The notes beneath the pieces were generated by a model, which saw only the letters and a program-made list of their open reading frames with translations, did not search any database and was not told the origin of the DNA. Below, piece by piece: positions 8,822 to 15,782 of a stretch of DNA of 64,000 nucleotides. Location of the stretch: contig NZ_LR882982.1 in NCBI RefSeq assembly GCF_904831005.1, forward strand, positions 1,426,001 to 1,490,000. Reading direction: 5' to 3'. Both the position numbers and the translations under genes were made by a program. Every line of letters begins with the position of its first letter. Within the stretch, counting starts at the first letter, position 1. This DNA is from Microbacterium hydrocarbonoxydans. Its GTDB lineage: Bacteria; Actinomycetota; Actinomycetes; Actinomycetales; Microbacteriaceae.

Positions 8822-10333
8822 ATGACGGACAGCACCACACCCACCACTGACGACGGAGCAGTCGAGCGCGTGCTCGCCAATGCCGAGAAGCGTACAGAGC
8901 CTCGAGTGTTCGGAGCGGCTCAAGCCCTTCAGGATTCGTCCACGGCGTCGCACGCTTCGTCTGACGGTGACCAGTGGGATCTCGAAGACCGACACGCTCT
9001 GCGTCGTGTCGGCGGTCTGTCGACCGAGCTCGAAGACGTCACCGAGGTCGAGTACCGACAGCTGCGTCTTGAGAATGTCGTCCTGGTCGGCGTCTACCCT
9101 CAGGGCGCGCAGGAGGATGCGGAGAATTCGCTGCGCGAGCTGGCCGCGCTGGCCGAGACAGCGGGAGCCGTCGTGCTCGATGGAGTTCTGCAGCGGCGCC
9201 CCCACCCGGATGCCGCGACGTACATCGGGCGCGGCAAGGCACAGGAACTCAAAGACATCGTCGCGGCCACCGGGGCAGACACGGTCATCGCTGACACCGA
9301 ACTCGCGCCCAGCCAGCGCCGTGCGCTCGAGGATGTGGTCAAGGTGAAGGTGATCGACCGCACGACGGTGATCCTCGACATCTTCAGCCAGCATGCCAAG
9401 AGCCGCGAGGGCAAGGCTCAGGTCGAGCTCGCACAGCTCGAGTACCTTCTGCCGCGCTTGCGCGGCTGGGGTGACTCCATGAGCCGTCAGGCCGGTGGGC
9501 AGGTCGGTGCGGGCGGGGCCGGTATGGGCTCCCGTGGCCCGGGTGAGACGAAGATCGAGCTCGACCGTCGTCGCATCCGCACCAAGATGGCTCTCCTGCG
9601 CCGACAGATCCGTGACTTCGGTCCCGCGCGAGAAGCCAAGCGCGCCGAGCGCAAGCGCAACACGATTCCCTCCGTGGCCATCGCCGGTTACACCAACGCC
9701 GGCAAGTCGAGCCTCCTCAACGCGCTCACGAGCGCGGGCGTGCTCGTGGAGAACGCACTGTTCGCGACGCTGGATGCGACCGTCCGGCGCTCCGAGACTT
9801 CGGACGGACGTGTCTATACGCTGACCGACACTGTCGGGTTCGTGCGCAACCTTCCGCACCAGCTCGTCGAGGCGTTCCGTTCGACGCTCGAAGAGGTCGG
9901 CGACGCAGACGTGGTGTTGCACGTCGTGGACGGATCGCATCCCGACCCCGCCGGTCAGCTGCAGACGGTTCGGGACGTGATGGGCGATGTCGGCGTGCGT
10001 GACATGCCAGAGCTCGTGGTGTTCAACAAGGCCGATCTGATCGACGAAGGAGAGCGTCTCGTGCTGCGAGGCCTCGTGCCCACGGCGCATTTCGTCTCGT
10101 CGCGGTCGGGCGAGGGCATCGAAGAGCTTCGGGCGGCGATCGAAGAGGCGCTTCCGAAGCCCGCGGTCGAGGTGCACGCAGTCGTTCCCTATGACCGGGG
10201 CGATCTGGTCGCGGCGATTCACGAGACCGGGATGCTGCTGGCGGTCGACCACAGCGAGCAGGGCACCGTCGTGCACGCGCGCGTGTCGGAGCGGCTCGCC
10301 GCCGATCTCGCGCCTTTCGCCATCGACTCCTGA
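8822..10333 (+). CDS. hflX: GTPase HflX
   Basis: A 503-residue HflX, a ribosome-binding GTPase that splits or rescues stalled 70S ribosomes under stress. The N-terminal HflX domain (about 70-270) includes the glycine-rich linker QVGAGGAGMGSRGPGETKIE. The G domain has G1 GYTNAGKS (about 289-296), G3 DTVGF and G4 NKAD. The first 60 residues are a variable acidic extension. The start has no strong ribosome site but an ACAAGGA sits about four bases before the ATG. It is transcribed divergently from the methyltransferase gene. Confidence 0.94.
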   Translation: MTDSTTPTTDDGAVERVLANAEKRTEPRVFGAAQALQDSSTASHASSDGDQWDLEDRHALRRVGGLSTELEDVTEVEYRQLRLENVVLVGVYPQGAQEDAENSLRELAALAETAGAVVLDGVLQRRPHPDAATYIGRGKAQELKDIVAATGADTVIADTELAPSQRRALEDVVKVKVIDRTTVILDIFSQHAKSREGKAQVELAQLEYLLPRLRGWGDSMSRQAGGQVGAGGAGMGSRGPGETKIELDRRRIRTKMALLRRQIRDFGPAREAKRAERKRNTIPSVAIAGYTNAGKSSLLNALTSAGVLVENALFATLDATVRRSETSDGRVYTLTDTVGFVRNLPHQLVEAFRSTLEEVGDADVVLHVVDGSHPDPAGQLQTVRDVMGDVGVRDMPELVVFNKADLIDEGERLVLRGLVPTAHFVSSRSGEGIEELRAAIEEALPKPAVEVHAVVPYDRGDLVAAIHETGMLLAVDHSEQGTVVHARVSERLAADLAPFAIDS

Positions 10334-10361
10334 CCGAGCTGCCGGGCCGGCGAAGCGTGGT

Positions 10362-11033
10362 TCAGCGTGCGAGGAATCGCGCCTCGACCGTTGCTGAGAT
10401 GACGATCTCGTCGGGCTCATAGTCCATCGACGGCCCGCCCGTGTCTTGGGACTCCTGCATCATGGCCCCGCGCATCTTGGGGACGCCGGCGAACGGCTGG
10501 ACGGGGGCGGGCGTGATCAATCCGACATCGGCGATCTCGACGGGCACGACGGTGCCGAGCCCGAGCGCCGTGGCGTAAGCCCGTGCGCGCGTCACAGCGA
10601 CGCCGACCGCCTCTGCCGCGACTTCTCGTTCGACCCTCGAACTCGTCGCGCTGGTGAGATGCCAGTTGACCCACCCGACTTCGACTCCGTCCCATGCCGA
10701 GATGTCCGATACCCAGAGTGAGAGTTCGGATGCCTCGGCGAAGGTCGCTGTCAGATCGATACTGGCGTAGTAGACGGGGGCGAGCCGCTTGCCCTCCGAG
10801 CTCCACGGGCGCTCAGCTCGCACGGACAGCCGCTTGCTCGACCAGTCGACGACGGCGCCCGTCTCGCGCCGGGCGGTGATGCTCTCGCGCACCGGCTCGG
10901 TGAGATGCATGACGCGATCGACCACCTCTGCGCGGTCCGCGCCGTCTGCGCGCACGCTGACGCGGATGGTGGCGCGCTCCGGCGCGAGTCGCGCCTCGTG
11001 CTCGCCGCGGACGGTGACGGTGACTTCGCTCAT
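10362..11033 (-). CDS. SIMPL domain-containing protein (DUF541)
   Basis: A 223-residue protein fitting the SIMPL/DUF541 family: an N-terminal VTVRGEHEARLAPERATIRVSVRADG strand region (given here in part), repeated beta-alpha units, and VGVAVTRARAYATALGLG in the third quarter. SIMPL proteins form oligomeric rings; many are periplasmic, but no signal peptide is visible here, so a cytoplasmic location is suggested. Function is unknown. It converges with hflX and diverges from the tmRNA gene. Confidence 0.82.
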   Translation of the reverse strand: MSEVTVTVRGEHEARLAPERATIRVSVRADGADRAEVVDRVMHLTEPVRESITARRETGAVVDWSSKRLSVRAERPWSSEGKRLAPVYYASIDLTATFAEASELSLWVSDISAWDGVEVGWVNWHLTSATSSRVEREVAAEAVGVAVTRARAYATALGLGTVVPVEIADVGLITPAPVQPFAGVPKMRGAMMQESQDTGGPSMDYEPDEIVISATVEARFLAR

Positions 11034-11166
11034 GTCGCGACTCTACGCCAGGGCATGGAATGGCGAAGGCCCCGCGAACGTTGTAGTCTGTGATGCTCGG
11101 GGACTTCCGGTTCCCGGGTTGCAAAACTCCACAGTGTGACAGCGGCTCCTTCGAGAGAAGGACCAC

Positions 11167-11536
11167 GGGGCTGATCGGTTTCGACAGCGCCTGTGAATCC
11201 ACGAGAAGCGGGCCGAGGATGCAGAGTTATCTCGTAAACGCTCTCTGCAAAAAAATAGTTGCCGAAACCAAGCGCAACGACTTCGCCCTCGCTGCATAAG
11301 CGAGCCCGATAGTCCGTCAGGCCGTATGTGATTCCGATACGGATCCTGGCGTCATTTAGGAATCTTGCTGCGTGACGGCGTCTGGACGTCACGTGGGACT
11401 CTTCCCAGGCTGGGCTCGTCGACTTAGGTGTCTGTGACAAAGGTCGGAGCCGAGTAGAACGTCTGCACAGACTGCGCCCGGAGAAGGCGTGGAGACTCAG
11501 CGTTGGACGGGGGTTCGATTCCCCCCAGCTCCACCA
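11167..11536 (+). ncRNA. ssrA: Transfer-messenger RNA (tmRNA)
   Basis: The 5' end GGGGCTGATCGGTTTCGACA and the 3' end with T-arm GGTTCGATTCCCCC and CAGCTCCACCA pair to a seven-base acceptor stem (GGGGCTG with CAGCTCC), and the CCA is encoded. The resume codon is GCC at 11261 after the usual AATAGTT, and the tag reads AETKRNDFALAA with the TAA at 11297-11299. The ALAA end marks tagged proteins for Clp proteolysis. tmRNA with SmpB rescues ribosomes stalled on broken messages. Length of 370 bases is normal. Confidence 0.97.
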
Positions 11537-11554
11537 GGTCGCTGTCACCGTGAG

Positions 11555-11595
11555 AACCCCCGTGGGATCGCTTCGTGCGAACCTGCGGGGGTTTT
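11555..11595 (+). terminator. Rho-independent terminator of ssrA
   Basis: AACCCCCG and CGGGGGTT form the arms of a hairpin, the right arm running into TTTT. It ends the tmRNA transcript and lies before the convergent gene at 11630. Confidence 0.75.
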
Positions 11596-11629
11596 CGTGT
11601 GGAATCAGCTGATTGCTGACTCGCGAGAC

Positions 11630-12490
11630 TCAGTCGAGACTCTCGAGAGCAGCTTCCGCCCGCTTCACCGCGGCATCCGCATCGGCGAGCTTGTCTGCAG
11701 CATCCCGTTCCGTGACCTCGGCCCGCTCCAGTTCTTGCCGCGTGAGTTCGACATCACGCCTCACCTCGTCGAGCTCCTTCTCGAGTGCTGCCGCGCGCGA
11801 CGCGAGGGCGTCGGAGTCGCGTGCGGTCTTCCTGACTTCACGCGTGGCGAGCGTGGCTTCGTCGGCAGCGTCGTCGCGTACCCGCTGTGCGTTTCGCAGT
11901 TCGCGTTCGGCGTCGCGTCGTCGACGTCGAGCCGCCACCTCGTCATGCGGGCGGCTCTCTCGTGCGGTCGTGGCGGGTGCCCCACCGCCGACGATCGTAT
12001 CCATCGCATCGGAGAAGGTGCCCTGCGGTTCCAGCGCGCGCACGAGCCGGCCCGACGATACAGCGACGGCTGCGTCCGCATCGAAGAACGCAGCGCTGAG
12101 CGTCTGGTTCACGGACTCCCGCGTGGCTGCCGTGATGCGCTCGCCTCGACTCTCCGCGAGGTCAGCGGCCATGGACGCGAGTCGGGCCGTGAGTGCGCGT
12201 CGCTCGCGGCCGAGCTGGCTGAGGGCCTTGGCGTCGAGGTCTTCCTGCGCTTCTCTCAGGTGTTCAGCGAGTTCGAGCGCTTCGGCGAGCTGAGCTGTTC
12301 GCTCGACCGCGAAGACGTTGACGACCCAGGCGGCGACCGATGGCTTGCGTAGAGCCCTGACCTCTGCAGCCGCGGACGGATCCGTGTTGCTCAGCGCTTT
12401 GGCTTGCCTGTTTCTTTCCGGGATGAAGTCGTCGAGTGGGCCTGCGTACAACGTCGACGCGATCTCCAGCAGCGAGGCCTCTCCTGTCAT
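11630..12490 (-). CDS. Hypothetical coiled-coil protein
   Basis: A 286-residue soluble protein I do not recognise as a named family. The first 60 residues (LLEIASTLYAGPLDDFIPERN, then LRKPSVAAWVVNVF) resemble the start of a type of hypothetical protein seen in many actinobacteria. The second half, from about residue 165, is almost pure heptad-rich Glu/Arg/Ala sequence (EKELDEVRRDVELTRQELE and similar), predicting a long coiled coil. No signal peptide or membrane segment is present. It stands alone, converging with ssrA and followed on the same strand by a lipoprotein gene transcribed toward it. Confidence 0.7.
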   Translation of the reverse strand: MTGEASLLEIASTLYAGPLDDFIPERNRQAKALSNTDPSAAAEVRALRKPSVAAWVVNVFAVERTAQLAEALELAEHLREAQEDLDAKALSQLGRERRALTARLASMAADLAESRGERITAATRESVNQTLSAAFFDADAAVAVSSGRLVRALEPQGTFSDAMDTIVGGGAPATTARESRPHDEVAARRRRRDAERELRNAQRVRDDAADEATLATREVRKTARDSDALASRAAALEKELDEVRRDVELTRQELERAEVTERDAADKLADADAAVKRAEAALESLD

Positions 12491-12535
12491 GACTGCGACC
12501 TTACCGTCGCTCGTCCCGGACGGGACGGCGCCTGC

Positions 12536-13102
12536 TCAGCCCGCCCAGTCGATCAGGATGAGCCCCTCCCGGGTGTCGGCGACCTTCACCCAGCCGTCGC
12601 CGAACAGGTACGTCATCCCGTATCCGGCCTCATCCGTGCCCATGGAGAACTGCGGATCCTCCGTGATGTAGATGCCTTCTGGGCCATCGTCACGAGTCCA
12701 TCCCTGCGACAGCAGCGAGGACTGCGCACGCGCAGCGTCCTCCGGAGTGATCTCCGACCATCCATACAGCTGTCCATGGTCGGACGCGACCGAATAGTCC
12801 GCCCAGAAGCACAGCAGACCGTCGGACATCGTGACGTCGCCGATGACGAAGTCCTTCTCCTCGAACGTCCACCCGAGGTCCGTGAGCGCCTCGACGGTGC
12901 CCTCGGAGATCATCGCGTCGCACGTCGGCAGCGCCGGGCTTGCAGAGGGTGACGGTGACGTCACCGGCTGCGCCGGCGCTGTCACAGACGCTTGCGGCGC
13001 CGGAGATGAGGGGGCCGGCTCCGGCGCGACGGCGGAACAGCCCGTGACTGCGAGAGCGACGAGCAGAACGCCACTCAGGGCTGAGGTGATGCGAGGGGTC
13101 AT
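12536..13102 (-). CDS. Putative lipoprotein
   Basis: A 188-residue secreted lipoprotein: signal peptide of about 21 residues ending in the lipobox AVTGC (C22), then a Pro/Ser/Ala-rich linker to about residue 58, then a compact domain starting PTCDAMISEGTVEALTDLGW. Two cysteines in the mature domain (in TCD and LLCFW) could form a disulfide. No known enzymatic motif is seen. Similar cell-surface lipoproteins of unknown role are common in Microbacterium. It is 20 bases downstream of the inositol-phosphatase gene and may share its transcript. Confidence 0.75.
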   Translation of the reverse strand: MTPRITSALSGVLLVALAVTGCSAVAPEPAPSSPAPQASVTAPAQPVTSPSPSASPALPTCDAMISEGTVEALTDLGWTFEEKDFVIGDVTMSDGLLCFWADYSVASDHGQLYGWSEITPEDAARAQSSLLSQGWTRDDGPEGIYITEDPQFSMGTDEAGYGMTYLFGDGWVKVADTREGLILIDWAG

Positions 13103-13122
13103 CGATGCCTTCGTCGTGATGA

Positions 13123-13920
13123 TCAGTCGTGCAGAAGCCGGAGGAATGCGTCGTGCAGAGTGCCGTTGGAGGCGAGTGTCGAGAGGTCGGAGATCGTCTC
13201 GGCGCCGTCGAAGCCGGTCATGCGCCCGCCCGCCTCGCGCACGATCGGTACGGCGGCCGCAATGTCGTACTCCTTGACGCCGAACTCCGCGACCATGTCG
13301 AGGCGCCCTTCAGCGAGGAGCATGTATGCGTAGATGTCGCCGTATGCCCGATCGCGCCACACGCGGTCTGCAAGAGTCAGCAGCTGCGGCAGTCGGCCGG
13401 CTTCCGCCCACTGCGTGATGCTCTGGAAGCTGACGCTCGCATCGTCCAGGGACGAGACCGCGGAGGTGCGCACGCGGCGCGGGCCGCCCTCCGTCGCGGT
13501 CCACGCACCCGCGCCCGTCGCGGCCCACCATCGCCGTCCGAGCGCCGGCATGCTCACGACGCCAACCTGCGGCACACCATCGAGCGCGAGCGCGATCATG
13601 GTGCCCCACAGCGGAACCCCGCGAAGGAAGTTCGCGGTCCCGTCGATCGGATCGATGATCCATTGGCGGTCGGTGCTGCCCTCCGCCCCGAACTCCTCGC
13701 CGAAGATCCCGTCGTCCGGACGCTCGGCTGCAAGGATCGCGCGGATCGCTCTCTCGGTCGCGAGATCGGCGTCCGTCACGTGCGACCGGTCGGCCTTCGT
13801 GGAGATCTGCAGATCCGCGCTGTCGAAGCGCGGCAGCGACTGCGCGTCGGCGGCGTCTGCGAGCCTGAGTGCCAGCTCGAGGTCGCGGGTGAGATCAGCA
13901 GAGTGCGGGGAAGCGGTCAC
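13123..13920 (-). CDS. Inositol monophosphatase family / HisN-type histidinol-phosphatase
   Basis: A 265-residue Mg2+-dependent phosphatase of the inositol-monophosphatase fold. Metal ligands are in GEEFG and in WIIDPIDGTANF, with the C-terminal EYDIAAAVPIVREAGGR motif also intact. The N-terminal form (DLELALRLADAADAQSLPRF, KADRSHVTDAD) matches the actinobacterial HisN histidinol-phosphatases, so the last-but-one step of histidine synthesis is the best functional guess, with inositol-phosphate or PAP hydrolysis as alternatives. The GTG at 13920 is chosen because it gives the family N-terminus; the open frame continues upstream to 14070 without conserved sequence. The purine-rich GAGGGG is only a base or two from this start, so initiation may be leaderless. 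Confidence 0.8.
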   Translation of the reverse strand: MTASPHSADLTRDLELALRLADAADAQSLPRFDSADLQISTKADRSHVTDADLATERAIRAILAAERPDDGIFGEEFGAEGSTDRQWIIDPIDGTANFLRGVPLWGTMIALALDGVPQVGVVSMPALGRRWWAATGAGAWTATEGGPRRVRTSAVSSLDDASVSFQSITQWAEAGRLPQLLTLADRVWRDRAYGDIYAYMLLAEGRLDMVAEFGVKEYDIAAAVPIVREAGGRMTGFDGAETISDLSTLASNGTLHDAFLRLLHD

Positions 13921-14066
13921 CCCCTCAGGATAACCGCCCGGATTCCGGTGTCCTGAGTCGCCGACACGGGGCGACACGCGCGGCGCGCACGGACCTCCCG
14001 TGCGGATTTCGCCTCGGAGGGATCGGCTGGTAATGTAATTCCTCGGCCGGGGATTTCCCGGGCCAC

Positions 14067-14138
14067 GCACCTCTAGCTCAATCGGCAGAGCAACTGACTC
14101 TTAATCAGTGGGTTCTCGGTTCAAGTCCGAGGGGTGCA
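14067..14138 (+). tRNA. tRNA-Lys (anticodon CTT)
   Basis: Cloverleaf: acceptor 5' strand GCACCTC, D-arm GCTC/GAGC, anticodon arm ACTGA-CTCTTAA-TCAGT with anticodon CTT, T-arm with TTCAAGT loop, acceptor 3' strand GGGGTGC and discriminator A. CCA is not encoded. Counting shows 72 bases rather than 73: either the T-stem has four pairs or the acceptor stem six, because one G is missing in the G-run between CCGA and TGC. The displaced 3' copy at 14697 has the extra G and would be canonical. It lies at one end of an 80-base duplication. Confidence 0.9.
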
Positions 14139-14183
14139 CGGATCAGCCCTGATGACTCTCGCCAGTCATCGGGGCTTTTCTGC
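14104..14183 (+). repeat. Direct repeat copy 1: tRNA-Lys 3' half plus terminator
   Basis: This 80-base stretch covers the anticodon-stem 3' strand, variable loop, T-arm, acceptor 3' strand and the terminator of tRNA-Lys. It recurs at 14697-14777 with only one substitution (A to G in the T-loop) and one extra G. The 593-base offset encloses a single small gene. The pattern resembles attL/attR left by site-specific integration into a tRNA 3' end. Confidence 0.85.
14144..14179 (+). terminator. Terminator of tRNA-Lys
   Basis: Hairpin with arms AGCCCTGATGACT and AGTCATCGGGGCT (one mismatch) followed by TTTT. Confidence 0.8.
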
Positions 14184-14232
14184 GTTCCAGGCTGCGGTCG
14201 GCAGCGATCCCCCCGCCGCAGTCAGGATCTGA

Positions 14233-14556
14233 TCAGGATGCGTTCGGCTGGGAACGGTCGAATCGAGTAGGCCAAGCGAGCGACGCACCCCTGATTATCA
14301 ACACCCACCCGAGAACGAAGGCGGCGAAGCCGGCGAGGAAAGCAAGTACGGGCCAGAAGAAGTCATACGCCGGGATCTGCCTCGGATTCGCTTCGGCCAA
14401 GATCGGCACGTAGCTCAACCAAGCCCAGAGCACCTGCACTCCCATGCCGATGATCTGAACCCCCTTGATGACGGCGAGCACGGTACCACCCACGAGTATG
14501 GCTGCACCGCCGAGTAGTAGGCCGGTCGCACCCCGGCCCCGCTGCCAAACGTTCAT
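14233..14556 (-). CDS. Small membrane protein inside the duplicated-tRNA segment
   Basis: A 107-residue protein not recognised as a known family. It has two clear hydrophobic segments, about residues 13-48 (GLLLGGAAILVGGTVLAVI onward, possibly two helices) and 68-90 (FFWPVLAFLAGFAAFVLGWV), with a polar loop between and a basic tail. The codon use is less GC-biased than neighbouring genes, with frequent A- and T-ending codons. It is the only gene between the two copies of the tRNA-Lys 3' repeat, so it may be cargo or residue of an integrated element. Start ATG at 14556; a purine-rich GGAGGC lies about five bases upstream. Confidence 0.65.
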   Translation of the reverse strand: MNVWQRGRGATGLLLGGAAILVGGTVLAVIKGVQIIGMGVQVLWAWLSYVPILAEANPRQIPAYDFFWPVLAFLAGFAAFVLGWVLIIRGASLAWPTRFDRSQPNAS

Positions 14557-14696
14557 GTGCCGCCTCCAGTGGGTTCGCGTAGGGCGATTGTGGCACGCGC
14601 CGTATGCGTTATCGCGTACGAGGCTTTCGGAGGCGCGCGATCTCCCCTGGTGCTACGGGGTGTCCTGCCCAGTTCTGCTGGAACTCACCCGGGGCG

Positions 14697-14777
14697 ATCA
14701 GTGGGTTCTCGGTTCGAGTCCGAGGGGGTGCACGGATCAGCCCTGATGACTCTCGCCAGTCATCGGGGCTTTTCTGC
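14697..14777 (+). repeat. Direct repeat copy 2: displaced tRNA-Lys 3' end plus terminator
   Basis: An 81-base near-copy of 14104-14183. It contains a perfect T-arm (CTCGG-TTCGAGT-CCGAG), a canonical GGGGTGC acceptor 3' strand and the same terminator hairpin, but no tRNA 5' half, D-arm or anticodon precedes it. It is therefore a tRNA fragment, not a gene, and is the likely far end of an insertion at tRNA-Lys. Confidence 0.85.
14739..14773 (+). terminator. Second copy of the tRNA-Lys terminator
   Basis: The same 13-base-arm hairpin as at 14144 followed by a T-run, carried inside repeat copy 2. It may now shield the lipoprotein gene at 14834 from upstream transcription. Confidence 0.65.
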
Positions 14778-14833
14778 ATCTGTCCAGACCCGGGACGCTG
14801 CGCTAGCGTGATGCCAACGCGAGGGGGACGGCG

Positions 14834-15244
14834 ATGCGCGAAGCGCGACGGGTGGCGGCGACAGTGATGGTGGCAGTGGCGTTCACGCTGGCGCTGGGTG
14901 GCTGCGTGCCGGCGATCGAGAGGCACGTGGAGCACACGTCGTCGTCCGTGTCACTCTCGCGCGGCGAGGCGCTCGTCGTCGAGTTCGGCGAGGTCAACCC
15001 CTCGGTCGGAGACGACTGGGTGCTGACGCGTGAGCCGGATCCGGCTGTGCTCGGCGAGGGGGACGAACGCTACCGCTACCTCGGTGAGGACGGGGAGACG
15101 GGCTCTCCGAGCGAGATGACGTACCGGTTCGCCGCGATCGGCGTCGGCACGACCGTCGTGCGTTTCGAGTATCGGTTCCGCGGATCCGTGCCGGAAGACC
15201 CTGCGAATCGCAAGTCGGCCGAGATAGCCGTCACCGTCAAGTGA
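14834..15244 (+). CDS. Lipoprotein with chagasin-like (I42 protease inhibitor) domain
   Basis: A 136-residue lipoprotein with signal peptide and lipobox ALGGC (C24). The mature domain shows a chagasin/inhibitor I42 pattern: VNPSVGDDWVL aligns with the NPTTGYxW loop, and FAAIGVGTTVVRFEYRFRG with the conserved strand leading to the third inhibitory loop. Chagasin-family proteins inhibit papain-like cysteine proteases. The TTGY core is replaced by SVGD, so inhibitory activity is uncertain and this could be a structural relative only. A purine-rich GAGGGGGA precedes the ATG. Confidence 0.62.
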   Translation: MREARRVAATVMVAVAFTLALGGCVPAIERHVEHTSSSVSLSRGEALVVEFGEVNPSVGDDWVLTREPDPAVLGEGDERYRYLGEDGETGSPSEMTYRFAAIGVGTTVVRFEYRFRGSVPEDPANRKSAEIAVTVK

Positions 15245-15250
15245 CATCGA

Positions 15251-15730
15251 TCAGGGGACAGCGACAGCGATGACGGTGCCGCGGGTGAGGGACCGCAGCG
15301 AGTCGAAGGTCAGTGGCATGACCGTGTGCGGATGGCCCGCAGCCGCCCACAGCCTGTCGTGCGCTCGCAGAGCCTCGTCGATGTAGGTGGGCAGTGGGGC
15401 AGGATGCCCCACGGGGGCGACCCCGCCGATCGCCTGTCCGGTGGACTGTCGGACGATCGACGCCGGTGCCATGCTCACTTCATTCGCCCCGATGCTCAGT
15501 GCCAGGGTTCGCAGGTCGGCACGATGTCCACCGCTCGTCATCACCAGCACCGGCACCCCGTCCGCGAGGAAGACAAGGCTGTTCGCGATCGCCGACACCT
15601 CGCAGCCGATGGCTGCCGCCGCCTCGGCGGCAGTGCGGGCCGACTCGGGAAGCACCACGATCTCGGCGCGGACGCCGGCCTGGTCGAGGTGCTGCTGCAC
15701 CAGCAGGCTGCGTTCGGGGAGGGCGCTCAT
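15251..15730 (-). CDS. YbaK/EbsC family aminoacyl-tRNA deacylase
   Basis: A 159-residue protein of the YbaK/ProX editing-domain family, which hydrolyses mischarged tRNA such as Cys- or Ala-tRNA(Pro). The family marks are AAIGCEVSAIANSLVF in the middle and GGVAPVGHP followed by YIDEAL. The key GxxxP and HP positions are present. The ATG at 15730 is preferred over upstream frame extension that overlaps the MFS gene end. It converges with the lipoprotein gene six bases away. Confidence 0.87.
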   Translation of the reverse strand: MSALPERSLLVQQHLDQAGVRAEIVVLPESARTAAEAAAAIGCEVSAIANSLVFLADGVPVLVMTSGGHRADLRTLALSIGANEVSMAPASIVRQSTGQAIGGVAPVGHPAPLPTYIDEALRAHDRLWAAAGHPHTVMPLTFDSLRSLTRGTVIAVAVP

Positions 15731-15782
15731 CGCCCCACCGTAGCGAACCTCGGCAATCCGGGTCATGCACCGCAGCGCTCGA

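Noticed and set aside
14697..14735. Second tRNA-Lys gene
   Set aside because: Only the 3' third is present; no D-arm or anticodon arm can be formed upstream, so it is a fragment and is listed as a repeat.
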